DNA of 64,000 nt, taken from positions 5,357,501-5,421,500 of the forward strand of contig NC_092183.1 in the NCBI RefSeq assembly GCF_043641665.1, read 5' to 3'. The position numbers were made by a program, and so were the translations under genes. The notes under the pieces were generated by a model that did not search any database, was not told the DNA's origin, and worked only from the letters and a program-made list of their open reading frames with translations. Below are positions 35,447 through 48,900 of this stretch, in pieces. Numbering within the stretch: position 1 is the stretch's first letter; each line of letters begins with the position of its first letter. Origin of the DNA: Enoplosus armatus. Taxonomy: Eukaryota; Chordata; Actinopteri; Centrarchiformes; Enoplosidae.

Positions 35447-38400
35447 TGAATATCAGGTCTTTTTGTATGTTTGAGTTTTTTTTCCATCCAGAAATAACTT
35501 TGTGTTAGTTATTTTGGCAGGCTTTGATGAATGTCAGCTTTGATATTGCCAGTGCCAAGAGAGTCTTCCACCCGACCCAAACAGACATCCAATTACACCT
35601 TTGAAAAGAATCAAGTGTTACGTAAGCACCCTCCATCTTCTGTCAGATCACATACCCTGTTTGCTTGAGTGACAAGGTCTTTGTGTGTGTGCTTACGGAT
35701 GCGTGGGCGAGTGGGGTGCGCTGCATGCCCCGTGCACTCGTTTGTGTGTCACCACATTAACCCCTTAATGTGAGTCCTTTCTCGTGGTGTTGGGTCCCTG
35801 AGACTGACAGCTCTCTGACAGTCTGAGTGGCACTGAGGTCAGGGGGCTTCTCCACAGCTCTGTCACCTCTGGGCTCAGTTGGAGAATGGCCACCCTTGGT
35901 TTGTCAGTGTTGTGACAGAGAGGCGTCTTCAGGAGCAAACAGTCCCTGGGGGCCCCGGGGCTCAGAGAGACGGGTGGAGGGTCTGCAGGGGCATCAGGCA
36001 AACCAACAGACACATAGATTCTCCTTCATTGCTGCCCCCCCCCCCAACACTGTCCTCTGAAACAGGGAAGAGGGGATGAGATGGGAAGAATCACATCTTT
36101 TGTTATTTACCCATTCTCAAAGGATCACAGTTGACGTCACACTTGCACACAAACCGGTGTACACACTAACACACCCGTCTTGCAGCAGATTGGAAAAGGT
36201 TCTCAGTTTACTGCAGGGTGAGGGGAGTTGACGGGGACTGCACAGCATCTGCCAGGGGCTTGAATATAGAACAAGCACACACAATAGGAAGGAAAAACCC
36301 TTGTGTCATAATCCAGGGTGAGCCTTCATTCAGACGTCAAAAGAATGATGCAGTAACAATTTTAATGGCTTAGTACAGTAGCCAATAAAATCTCCATACC
36401 TTTTTACGCTTCACTGCACAGACGTAAGGACGTGGTACCTTTAAACCCAAATAACTTGGAGGTAAAGGCACTGTGGCTTTATTGTTGCCAACTAATAAAT
36501 CTTAATTGTCTTTCTTTACATCATGAATTGAAATGGAAATGTATTACCTTTCTGCAGGTACATGCATTAATCATTTATCATGTTATAAAGTTACACATAC
36601 ATTCAATCCCCACCTCATGTGGAAGTGAGAATGGGTGAATGAGGGCAAAAAACTTTGGATAAAAGCATGATGTAAATTTGCTGCCATTTGTGGCAAAGCC
36701 CAATGTTTATCATTAACACACACTACCATATAGGACACCAAGCATGTTGATTGAACATCAGATTAGCCACCTACTCCAGAAAATAGGACTACTACGTCGA
36801 AGCCAGCAATCAAGTCACTAATAGGTCAGCAGAAGTAAATGAGAGGCAAGTCACTAGCATCCCTTGGCTGAACAACCCACTGAACCGGTCAGAGACTTGC
36901 ATTAGTGGTAAAGAACCTTTATATATGTGGTATACTGCCCTGAGTGTGAGGATATTACAGGGAAAGCTCTGTTGTGTTTTATGTAGCTGTTCACTTGGGT
37001 TTTGCAAAGTATGCCATTGCTTTGACTGTTTAATTGTGATATCATGGTATTTATGTTGTGTCAAATAATGACCAGAGTCTCTTAAGCTTTACGTGCTTTA
37101 ATGTGGAACTGCTAATGTAGGCTACATGGCATAACATAACAGTGCTTGCACATGGTGGGAAGTGTTGGGTCTCTGTAAATATATTATTAAGAGTGCGGTC
37201 TAGACCTGCTCTATATGTAAAGTGTCCTGAGATAAATAGATTGATTTAGATAGATTTGTGGTGATTTGGCGCTATATAAATAAGACCATTTCTTTCTTCC
37301 ATTAGTTAAAGCACATAAAGACACTGAGGTCATCGCCACTGATTATGATTGACACAAAGATTATGAAGTTACAGCCACATAAACACCCTTCTACCTTAGG
37401 TCTCTCTACCAACTTCCACTTCACCCCCAAACTTTCCAACCAGCGCTCTGAAACCACCTTGTATTTCCTCTCATCTGCTGTGTCCTCCCATGACATTGTG
37501 AGCTCCATGGACTAAATCATCCATTGTGTTTTATCTGCACCACCTATGGTGGAGCTTGCTATTTCCTGTAGGCTTATCAACAGCTTCCTAAAATCTACTC
37601 CCATGTGCTAATCTCTTCCCACCCATACCTGTCCTAAAATATGCCAGCTCAGAAATCCTTTTGTCCTTTTCTTTTTAACACTCTGGACAAACGCATTCAA
37701 GATATTCACATCAGATGACAAATGGATTTCTACCCATTTGCTCTCAATTTCTGCTGTTAATTTATGTTACCTGGTTTATCATGCTCGGACAAACTGTAGA
37801 ACTGAACATAAAGGAAAGGAAGAGACCTCACCTATCTGAAGACTGACTATGTAGGGGTGATTTGGATAGGAGATTTAAATGGAGGTAACCTAAGATGTGC
37901 TAATATCACTGCTATCATAACACATACAAATTTAATCCGGTTTGCTCCTCACCACAAATCTCCCTCCAGCACAGTTTCTTTCTTGCTTCACATTTACATT
38001 TTATCCACGGACTGTTTTGCCTGAGGAACAACTACCCACCTTGCTGCTTCCTCCTGCCAGTGTATTTCCTCCATGACCAGCCTTCTTCCCTATGGACTGA
38101 GGGAGTCCATAAAGGTTGCCCTTTGAATGACCCTGTTCTTTCCCGCTCTCTTGTTGCACCTGCCCTACAATATCCCCCCTACCTTACTGCCAACTCTTAC
38201 CTCTTGAACTACTTTGATTTGGATAAAGAAGGCCCTGCACTTCTGCTGCTACATCTTTAGATACCTATCTATAACCTCACCTGCATGGATTTAAATGCCT
38301 CGTCAAGGATAGATATGTAGTTTCCAGAATGTTTTAACCATTTAGATAATCCCTTAATCAAGTAGTTTTAGTTGTGTGAGGTTAAACCATTGAGGCAACA

Positions 38401-41400
38401 GAAAACTCACACGAGTTGCTTTTGGAATAGATGAATCTTTTTGGGAGGCACTGACAAACAACCTATTTTGTTGTGAAGACTTGTTGCTCATACGTCACCT
38501 CCTCAGTCTGCCTGACACTACTCCCTAAAATGACCGGCTTCTCTAAGGCAGCACTCACTTTAGCCCTGCATGAAAAAATGTAGCCCTGTCAATCATTTGA
38601 ATGGAGCCATCGTCCGTTGGCACAGAGGGGCTGGAAAAACAGCCCCAGTAAAAACTGATTCTATAATTTGCAGGCCAAACGTCAAGGTCTCTATGTTAAA
38701 ACTGGGTTCAATTTGGCAAAAAAAAAACCCATCTACGTTAAATATAACCAATGTCTCATTGAAAAGACTACATCAATTTGAAGCAGCTGTTAACAACACG
38801 TTCAATAGTAGGCTGTTAAAACAATGGCTATATGCTGTAGGCGATATGAGGAGGGATGCCACCCCCCTTGTTATGCCACCCTGCCCTTCTTTTGTCTTGG
38901 ATCTATAATATTCTCAAAACACTCAATTCTATACTATACTGTAGCCTATATACTCTGTAGAGTAATGTCACCTTCATGACCAAAGTAGCAACGTGTAGTC
39001 ACGGAAGAATGAGAGGGTCATAGAGACACACTGCTGCCTTTAGTATTCCTGTAATATTCCTGTATTATAGGAAAAATACAGAAAACAAATACACCCCCAG
39101 ACAGGTAGTGTGACTGAGGAAAAAAAACCCACGCTTACTGGAAGTATATTGTTCATATATGCCCTGATGGATAAGAAGTACAGCCCTTTCTGTTGCTTTT
39201 CTCCACTCACCTTGTTGTTTGCCTGATCGTCTCCACTGTCATTATAAAAGGTAGAGGTAAAATTGTAGTCCCATGATCGAGTAAACTCTGCTTTTATGAG
39301 TCATCTCTGAATACCTAGAAAATACTGGATGCCCAGAACTCCGCAAATCAAAACCATTCCACAATAGTTGATGTGGTATTCAGCCAAAGGCATTAGTAGG
39401 GTCTAAAAATACCATATGGAGATCTCAGCTCTCCAGCTTTGCTGTCTGAATCTGGTGCCAAGTCACACTCGTTTGCTCCAAGCATCTGAAAATGTACCCA
39501 TATTCCATGTTTTTGCTCTGGTGTGTCAATTTACTCGCTCGAAGTAACTGGACTGTCTCCACCACTATAAAGAAAATATTTGCTTACACTGCAAGCAAGC
39601 AAGTATAATGTGAGCATGTACACATTTTCATTCATGGAATACTCTGCAGATCTACGCCCTGATGTAGGAGTTTTATTTCCAAAAAGGTCTTAACTACTAA
39701 GGTGGGTTTTAGTAGTTATGTTAGCACATAATAGTTTTGGCTTGTGAAGCGACAGGCAGAAATTTGAAACATCATCTAAATGTACGCGTGTGTACTGTAC
39801 CGGCATGCTCTGTGAGTAATAATCATTTATCAGCATGTTGTGCAGAACTGTCCTGCCAGGAGGATCCGTGGCTCTTTCATTATGAAACACTTCCTCAAAG
39901 AGGTGAAATCCCCTACTTGCCTTGATGTGTGGGGGTGAGGTGCAGCAGCCTGCCTGCTCCTGTGGGAATGTGTTTTATTCACTAGATATTCAGTACGAAT
40001 CCTCATGACATTACTCCTTTATGCTTCTCTTCATGCTGGTATTTATTGGATAGTGCGTCACCTCACCTTACACATATGTTTAGTGTGATTAAATTTTTCC
40101 AGTCGCCGGGGACTCTGTGTGGCGGCAGGGGGTGTATGGGATTTGAAAACTTGGAAGCTTTGCCGTGCTGCATTAGGTTGCTGGCTTATGTGTATTTCAC
40201 TCAAATTCATGCACCCACACTCTTGACAGACACACACTTACCCACACACACAGAATCACAAAATCCTTCTCGGTCCTTCCAGCCAAATTAGTATCTCCTT
40301 TCATTCCAGGATGCAGATGTCTCTGAGTGAAATACCTGTGGAAAATCGCCATGATTGGGTTCATTATGTTGCCCGCAGTCAGCATAGATGGAGATGAGTT
40401 TGGTATTTTAGGCTGAGAAAAAATAATAATAAAATCTCCCTTTTCAGAATATCAGCTTGTTAGACTCAAGGAAGTGCTGTGCCTGTTTTGGTACGTCTCT
40501 GCGCTGCTTGATGAGGGGCTATGAATACATTTTCTTATGACCCTGAGATAACGATGAGCTCTGTTTTAATTATCTCAGTCCATTAAAAATGACAATATGA
40601 ATATCTACTTGTCACTCTCATTGTGATATGGATCAATCTTCAGTAATATCCGCTCTTTCTTTGCTTGTCTACCTCACTTATTTCCTCATTTATCTGCTTT
40701 TGCTGCTGCTCTCTCTGTCTGTCTTCAGGGGCCAGTGCTGCTGTGGGAGTCAATGGTCATCATGATCATCCCTGTTAGCCCTCCCTTCACACTCTGCACC
40801 TCTGCACCAGAGGATATAGGAAAGGTGTGTCTACCGAAGAGCACTGAATAGATGTCAACACAGCGAGACTATTAATGAGACACTATGACATTGTGAATTG
40901 TTAATGACTGGAACACTATTTGTGAATATTTAAGGCTGATGAGGAGACCATGAATGAAATATTTTTTTTCTCCTCGATTGCAAAAACTCATTATGCATGC
41001 ACATACCCCCAGGGGCTGTTCAGTGCACCTTTACCTTGCAATTTCTCTCTTGTTATTTCCAAATTAGTTTCTCTTTACATAGCCTCCATTCTAATCTCCT
41101 CATCTGGTGGCGTGACAGATGAGACTCAGCCTTCTCTGTATCGCTCAGACTAATGGTCTGACCGCCGGGCCGCTGGGGGCTTGTTTGGTGTTGTCAGTCT
41201 GGTTTTAAACCCAAATACTAGCAGAGAGGAGGAAAAAATAGCTCCGGTCTTGGAGGTATTAATTAGATCGTAAGAAAAATGAGTGTTTCCCTTGTTCATC
41301 CACCTTGACCTGTTTAACTGACCCACTTCTGCGACTACCTACCTGTCTGCTGCGGTGTTGAAGATCTTGCATCAGAGGTGCTCAGGGAGAAGAGATCTGC

Positions 41401-42060
41401 GTGAGGGTTTTTTTGTTTTCTTGCTGGAGGCCTTTCGCTGTCTATGGCAGCCTCTCTGAGTACGCGCCTATCCTCACCTTGCAGTTTATTTCCATCAGGG
41501 ACCTGTTTTGGGGAAAAACAGTCCACTTTCCCTTGTTTGCACATTATTTCAAGCACAGAGGAAGAAGAGGTCAGTAAGTCACGAAACCACTAGACCAATA
41601 AGGCACATGCAGACATCGCAAATATGTTGTGGGTGCCCTGCGGACTGTTTTACTCAGCTGTATATGAATTGAACAACTCCAGGTTAAAACAAGAAAGCCA
41701 ATCGATGGATGGCAGAACGTTGAGGAGGTGGAGAAGCAGCAGCCCAGTGGTGGTTCTGTAATTGGCTGCTCTATTTATGATTTCTACAGTAGTGCAGCAG
41801 CAGCAGCAACAATGTAGAAGTGTCTGGGGGATAATGGTGCAACGTGCACATCTCTCTCTTCTTCACTTGATACCTCTGTATTGATTAAATCTCGTGAGAC
41901 AAGACTGCACTTGCAGTAATGGCACACCAAGACTTTGAAGGCAGGTTTCAAGAAATTACTGGTAGAGATCCCAAAGCCCAGATTTTCCTTGCTTTCTTTT
42001 CCTTTAGAGTCCAATGTGTTGCTACCTTTTTGTTGTTTGTGTGCTCAAGACTCATGGATT
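35447..42060. other. Intergenic region, part 1
   Basis: No gene recognised. 35640-36060 is GC-rich (GGGGGCCCCGGGGC near 35947) without a coherent coding frame. A LINE/SINE 3' tail lies at 37160-37283. An isolated exon-like segment at 40729-40824 is treated as a finding only. 38340-38530 shares AAGTAGTTTTAG and AGGCACTGACAAA with 50540-50640 in the same order, so both may belong to one unidentified dispersed repeat. Confidence 0.6.
37160..37283 (+). mobile_element. SINE/LINE 3' tail (GGCGCTATATAAATAA type)
   Basis: GTTGGGTCTCTGTAAATATA, GAGTGCGGTCTAGACCTGCT, AAGTGTCCTGAGATAA and GATTTGGCGCTATATAAATA occur in the order of a very common percomorph 3' element. Confidence 0.7.
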
Positions 42061-42940
42061 TCATCTGATGAAGGTCTGAGGGCCGATACATTGTTAATAA
42101 AGTGAGTACAAGCGATCGATAGTGTGCAGGAGTTTTTGGTTTCAACACTCTTATCAATAAGACTCTCTGGTGTGAGAGTAATTATCACCTGTGCTCAGGA
42201 CTAAAATCACTTAGAGCGGCTATAATCAATACTTTACAATACAATAACAATGGTTTGTGGTTGTGAGAGTAGTCACTCGAGCCACTAACAATACTGTTTT
42301 GATTTACTCTTACCACACTCACACTTTTCAGCAGCTGTTTTCAGGAAATGGAAATGTATTGACTACAAAAGATTTGAGAGAGCAAAAAACAAATTTGTGT
42401 GCTACTCGGTTATAAATACGGTTATTGCAGGTTTAAAGGATGAGTCATATTCTGTATTTTTCTTATTGTCAACAAACAGACCACCATTGTTGTCCAAAGA
42501 CTATTAAAACCACATCACATTTAGTGGCATGGTCCTTCATTAACATGAACATGGGCACTTTAGTGTCTCCTTTTTAACGTTTGTAACATTTGCTAAAAAC
42601 TACAATGCCCAGCTGTTTAGGACATTATTAGCCTCACTAACGTGACACGTTTTTAAATGTTCTGTCTTCAGCAGGAATGAATGAGCTCGGGGCTGAGAGC
42701 CACAGACAGACAAGTATTGAGAAATAACATTGGTGTTGGTTTTTTTATGGGATTTGTTGACATTAAGAAACATGTAAAAGTGTGGGTTAGTGTGCTATTT
42801 CTGTGTAAAATGAAATGAAATAAAATAAGGACTTGTTACTGAATCCAAGTATGCCAGCTTGGTTTATTTGTTTGGATGTAATAGGGAGTTATGTAACAGG
42901 CAGAGATTGGGGCAGAATGCAGCACAGAAGGAGTGATGTC
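42061..42940. other. Intergenic region, part 2
   Basis: A retroelement-like 3' tail occupies 42062-42145; the rest is AT-rich with no feature recognised. Confidence 0.6.
42062..42145 (+). mobile_element. Retroelement-like 3' tail (GATGAAGG...AATAAAGTG)
   Basis: CATCTGATGAAGGTCTGAGG, GCCGATACATTGTTAATAAA, then GTGAGTACAAGCGATCG. Resembles the TGATGAAGG..CCGAAACG..AATAAA 3' ends of certain fish retroelements; a related version is at 58166-58216. Confidence 0.55.
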
Positions 42941-44069
42941 AGTTGCATTGTTCATTCATGTGCCTCTCTTTCTCTCCAAGCTGCTATCCTTCTAACATCC
43001 TGGTGGCAGACATCCCAATATCCCTGGTTGAGCGTACGGGATTCACATACACACTTGGCACAGGCTTCTACTCTCTCGATGTCCCTCTTTCTCTGTTTCT
43101 TAACAGCTAAAGAAAAAACACTCAAAACACTGTCAGGTCTGGAAGTGCTCCTGCCTATTCCCTATTTTTAGGCTGGCTGTGAAACGGCATATTTCTGCTC
43201 TGCTTTATGCGTTTTCCCTACTGTCTAAAATCTATACTTGTGCAAGGAATCTTTTTATCTTGTTCCTCACTCTTGTCATCTCTGTCTTTCTGTGATTTTC
43301 TACTTCTCGGCTGCTCTATTTCCCTCTCTCTCTGCCTCATTCTCAGTGGCCACCAAAACAGAAAATTAGGCGAAACCTAAAAAGAAAAAAGAATCACAGA
43401 AAACTGATGTGACTCTCTTCGCCACAACAACACATACAACGTTAACTAGCCATATTGTGAAGTGTCTTGAATCTGTCCAGAGCAGTATAATTAGGATCTC
43501 TTTGTAGCCATTACTCGGCTCAGCAGAGGCTGTCATTCTGTCCCATATTTTATGCTTTATTTTTCTCTTTGTCTGCTTCATGAATCACATCATCCTACTT
43601 CCTCTCCTCCTTATTGTAGTTTGTGGTTTGGTGACCTATTTGTTGGCATTCGGGGAGACTCATATTTTCTGGTTCGTCACCTCTTCGCTCCTCACAGGCG
43701 TCATTGATTTGCATTGATGTCTATTTGCTGCCATCACTGACTCAGTACAAAGGACACCTTATTATTCAGCCTGTGTGGTTTCTATATAAAACTGTATTCA
43801 GAATTGTCAGGTCTACATTGTTGGTGGGAGTGTATAAGCACTAAAATTGATCTGTTATAGAGATCCTCTATATCTAATATAGAGAATATATTAGCCCAAT
43901 CCCCTTGGTTACAGTTTCTACACCTGTCAAACTTACGTTCTTGATCCTTGATTTCAGACAGAGGTGGACAAAAACAGGCTTCTCATTCTTTAGCCCGGTG
44001 ATCATCGATTTTATCAGCTGTAACTAGCTAGCTAACTTTCTTCTTTTCTGTTTCCTTTTTCATTTTGTC

Positions 44070-44122
44070 CATTTAAAGCACTTTGTAGTTTCTGGTTTTG
44101 ATAAGTGCTTTATAAATAAACT
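44070..44122 (+). mobile_element. L2-type LINE 3' tail
   Basis: TTTAAAGCACTTTGTAGTTT followed by TTTTGATAAGTGCTTTATAAATAAA, the usual CTTTGTA..AAG.GCTATATAAATAAA ending of fish L2-like elements. Confidence 0.55.
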
Positions 44123-44270
44123 GTATACTTTTCATTATAAATGAACAGCATTGTTCTTTTATTGCAGTGTAGAGCCATTAATCCTTGTATTATAAATATG
44201 ATAGCAACATGTAATCAGACTGTTATTTCTAACCCTGTCTGGCAGCTTATCTTACTTGTTGGTATTTTCA

Positions 44271-44305
44271 ACAAGTATCGTTGTCACTACAAGTATCGTT
44301 GTCAC
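44271..44305. repeat. Short tandem direct repeat (17-mer twice)
   Basis: ACAAGTATCGTTGTCAC at 44271-44287 and again at 44289-44305, separated by one T. Confidence 0.9.
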
Positions 44306-45664
44306 AGATGATTGGACAATTGCTGTTGGGGGGAGGGGTTTAGCAAATGGCGAATAGCTGCCATTTTCACGTTATCATGCCTGGGGATACAGTAATTAAT
44401 GACGTGGCCATAGCAATATTCCAGTGCAAGTTCCAATAAAATGCCACAAAGCCCAAGTGCAACTGTATAATAATGATCATGATGATGATGAGAGAGTTAA
44501 TCATAGTGATACGAATGAAATCTAGAAAATGATATGTTCAGAAATTCATTAACCCCCTGGCTCATATTTACATTCTTTCAAAGAAGCTAAAGAGAGAGAG
44601 AATAGAGTGTCATTTGAGTTCCTAAGCGCTGGAGCAGCACAGTTGTTTTATTAATAAGGAGGTCGTTCATTTCTAGAGGGGTCCTCTGGCTGTTAATATT
44701 GGATAGACATAAAAGACCAAAGAAATTAGATAAGCTACTGGTATTTGAAAGGGAAAATGGAGCATGAAGTAAAAGATTGACTGGATTTCTGCATCTCTCA
44801 GAGAGGCCTAATTTTATATATTTTTTAAATCTCCCAGTGCCTGGTAGGGACTTTTCGGTAGGGAATTAACTGATGCTTACAAGAATAATTTAGGATAGAG
44901 TACAAGTTTTCACATAGATTAAAGTATCAGCTGACGGTTTGGAGCACAATTGCCAAAGACCTTTTAATATTACAGACTTGTACAAAGTCTTATTTGTTAA
45001 GAGTGCTGAGTTAGTAAGCGAAGAAAAACTTTTATTATGTTCCCTCATGTATAATGACCTTAAAACCCTTTAAACCTCAGTGTAAACTTGTGCTGTGCAG
45101 CCAAACATTGTTTGAACTCACAGAACATTCTTTTAAATTCCAGTGGATGTCCCAGAGTTTACAAGGAAACCAAACATGTGAGACTAAATTTTGGGGTAAA
45201 GCTTTTAAAAAGATGCACATGCACAAATATTTCCACAAAAAGAGTCTTGGGTTTGAATATTTTACTCGGTATTAACAGCATATGGCATCAATAAAGAACT
45301 GAAACATGCTGATACAGAATATATACGTGTGATACTGTCAACCAGGGTGTAAAAAAATAATTTTCCAACCTTAAAGCCATTAAGTGAAGCAATAGTCTAT
45401 TAGGGGATTTAAGATTTGATTTGAATTGCACCGCCGATACCCGAGTTAGCGAATAAAGAGTTGCAGACGAGGCAAACTCAAGGGGCTGTTTGTCTAAAAT
45501 GTCCTTTTCTCTTCTGACTGTGCTGACCATAAAGACAACGCTCTCCTCTTTACAATCTGTCTAAAACTCTTTAGCTTATTACACATTTGCTTAGACGAAG
45601 AGTTTTACATTATGCTTATTTGCTTTCTTGCCAAAAGTTGGATGAGAAGATCAATACCCCATTC

Positions 45665-45935
45665 ATGTCTGTATGCTAATTAAGAAGCTAGAGCCAGCAG
45701 GCAATTAGCATAGTTTAATGTTAAGACTAAAAGCAGGGGTTAAACAGTTAGCCTGGCTCCATCCAAAATAAAAATAAAAACATCAGCCTACAATCACCTT
45801 TAAAGTCCACTATTTATCATGTTGCATCTCATTTGTTTAAACAGAAATGTAAAAGTTCTGGTTTTACAGGAGTTACGGGATGGAACTATTTCTTAGTCAG
45901 GGGCAGTGAGTTGCGACAAGATTCTCTTATTCACC
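45665..45935 (+). repeat. Dispersed teleost repeat (AGCCTGGCTC type)
   Basis: ATTAGCATAGTTTAATGTTA, GTTAGCCTGGCTCCATCCAA, CAATCACCTTTAAAGTCCAC, CATCTCATTTGTTTAAACAG and GGTTTTACAGGAGTTACGGG follow the order of a repeat common in teleosts (intact copies read TAGCCTGGCTCTGTCCAAAG). Edges approximate. Confidence 0.7.
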
Positions 45936-48900
45936 AAATATTGTCATTCTGTTTCTCCGTATTGTAATTCTATTGGTGTTACTTGCGTCTACTCAGTATA
46001 CACGGCGCATATTGCATGTCTGTCTGTGCTTTGAGAGGGAGACAGGGAGGGATGCCTTCACTCTTTACGTTTCTCCTTTTTTTATGACGCAAGGGTCTGA
46101 AGATAGTGGGTGTCATACAGTACGTTGCACAGATTGTAAAGAGATTTAAAATATCATTGTTAATGAGTTGTGTAAGAAGCCTGCATTTGAAAGGCTGACA
46201 TGACTGCAACATCCTCATTTCTGCAGAAATTCAAGAGAAAGCACGGATTTGTTGATTTGCTCAAGACTTGCCCAGATGTCTTGGATAAAACTGGATACAT
46301 TGGGCTGAAAGGTGATGTCAAGACTGACCTTTAAATAGCAATATTTCAGTGTGTCAGGACCTAACACATATGTTGAAATCTAGTAATTCAAACAGAAGTT
46401 TATGTAACCTCTGTATAGGTCACTTTTGTCCCAGTTTTAACCTAGATCTTTGACCTGCCATTTACCAAAACCACAGTTACTGGGAAAGGTCTGATGAAGT
46501 GGTAACACATCACAGTACAAAATCCTGGAATAAAAGGACTGCTTTATCTCGTTTTTTGGCTTAAGAATGAGGCTTGTTAGCCTTCATAGTTGAATTGTGC
46601 TCTGACACCTGCTGCTGACTCGTATTGCTGTCCTCCATCGCTGAGTGGTTGAAAGTGTGAGCAGGTGGAAGGGACAGGGAGTGTGTTGAAATGCCAGTAG
46701 ATGGGAAGTATTTGTTCCAAAACAGAGTGGAGGCCAGAAAATGAGTTCTGAAAGCCAGACGCCTCAGCACCTGGTGAAGTAAGTGTTGAGTCATTTGTAT
46801 TTATCAACAACCCTATCAAAGCCTCATAAGTATGGCTAATTAGCACTCTGGGACAATTTTTACTTTCTCCCATTAGAGTGTGCAGTTGTTGCGAAACACT
46901 AGTCTGCAGAGGAGTGCCCTACATAGCTGGCACATTGTCAAAGTGGAACTCATTCACAGTTACAAGATCGTGCAGGCACTGCAGACGACACAAAAAAACA
47001 CAACACCGATGCATGATGATACCCTGCGTCACCACTGCTCTATTCAATTTCATGCCCACCGAGCACTGAAGCAGGTGCTCGCAAGTCCGCTCGTGTATTT
47101 GATGCCATGGGCAACTCTCCAGGATTCTGTTTATCTCTTGGCCTGTCTGAGAGAGTCAAGCAACTCTGTTGGAGACCTCAGTCACCCCCAGTAGACACAC
47201 ACCCCCCAGGGCGAGGAGCTGTCTGCTGATATACAGTCAGCTCCATCGCTTTTTCAAGTGTTTTTTCTTTTTTTGCAGCACCGTCATCTATACATGGATG
47301 GATCTCTGGTGTCGGAATTTGTTTGTACACGTTTCCAGCAGATGTGCTACAGGCTAATTTTGCTGACAGTCTGTTCATTTTAGAAAGATTCATCTTAAAC
47401 TCGTGCCACCAAACTAATTTGACTAATCTCTCACCGGCATTTCAGGAGCATGCATCAGAGAGGGGCGGCTGATTGCAATAAGTTGTGTTTGGGAATGCAT
47501 TTGTGCCGGTATCACATTATCACAGCAAAATGAAATATGTTTTGTTTGTTTTTATCTTTTGTCATCATCAGACATTGATTGACATTGATGTAGCGCTGAA
47601 GGACAACTGATAACGTTTATGAAAACACGAGATAAGATCAAAACACATTTACACGCACAAAAAGGGACAATTTTCTATAGAAGCACAATGCAATGCATGT
47701 GAAGGAGGTGGAGCAAAAGCCCATCACTCCATCATTTAATAGAAAAATAGCTGCAAAGATAAAGTACATTAAAACTGCATTTATAAAAGGGCAAATTTTG
47801 TACAATTGTTGCAACTTTAATTGCATCATTAATACACATTACACATTCTGTTTACGGCGTCCGTTGTTTCCGTCGCCTGGAAATCACTCCTCCCAGTCAA
47901 GCTTACTGTTTGCCACAGATGCCAAAAAGCCTATTATCTCACCAAGCCTTTCATTAGAACTAACAGAAAAAAGGACTAGAAAAGAAGAAAAAGTGAAATG
48001 GGTGAAATTGCCATTTGCCTCCCTCTGGCCTGTGTGGGGCTGCCAGAAGGGACGGTATTAGCTCGCATTTTGTTTTTTTAACGCGAGGGAGTTTAATTGG
48101 GAGGCAGTTTCATCTGGGGGCTATCAAAGCCGAGGCCTGGTCGGCGAGGGAGCCGTTGCGCTGGCTTGTTCTGCAGGGATAATTTCATTGGGATCGTCTA
48201 CAATTGGCTCTCCTGCCTGTTTCCATTACACTCAGAACTAGTGGAAAAACAAACAAGGTGAGATGAATGAGGGAGTGTGGTGAAGAAAATAAAGCCAAAG
48301 GGGTGTTACAAGGAGTTCCTGCTGTCCAGCTTTTACGGTTGGGTGAACAGTGTTTTAACAGAAAAGGCGTGAAGTTACCTTTTTTTGAAGGGAGCGAAGT
48401 TAGGTCTGGTGTCAGAAATGTTCCTCTCTGTTCACGTTGTGTGTGACGTTGTGAATGCATGTACTTGTGGATTTGGGAGAATAATTACATGATTATTTAG
48501 GCAGGTGTCCTCTGGATAACCTTGTGAAGAGATTGAGAAAGATGTCTAAATATTGAAAATATACAGAACTTTTCAGCGTCAGCGATATATGTTCTCTTCA
48601 CTGTGACAATAACGACAACTCTAGTCATAAAACCCTTTGTCCACTTTGTTTCCAGAATCTTCCCTCTCTGTCATCGATCAAATGCAGTCAGTGCCATCTG
48701 GGAGACTTACATAAGTTCTGTGAAACCCGCCTCTTTCTGCAGCTCCCACTGAACGTGCAGCCTCTTGCTAACAAAGATCCCTCACTTCAAAGACTTTTCT
48801 GGAAAGGACTCCAGGCTTAAAGTGTCCTTGTGTGTCCTTCTACACTTCCCTCTCAAAACAAGCAACTGTTGCACGTGAAATGCCACATGTCTAGTTTTAA

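Larger units (their letters stand above)
42941..45660. other. Intergenic region, part 3
   Basis: No gene recognised. It contains a decayed L2-type tail (44070-44122) and an 18-bp tandem direct repeat (44271-44305). Confidence 0.6.
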
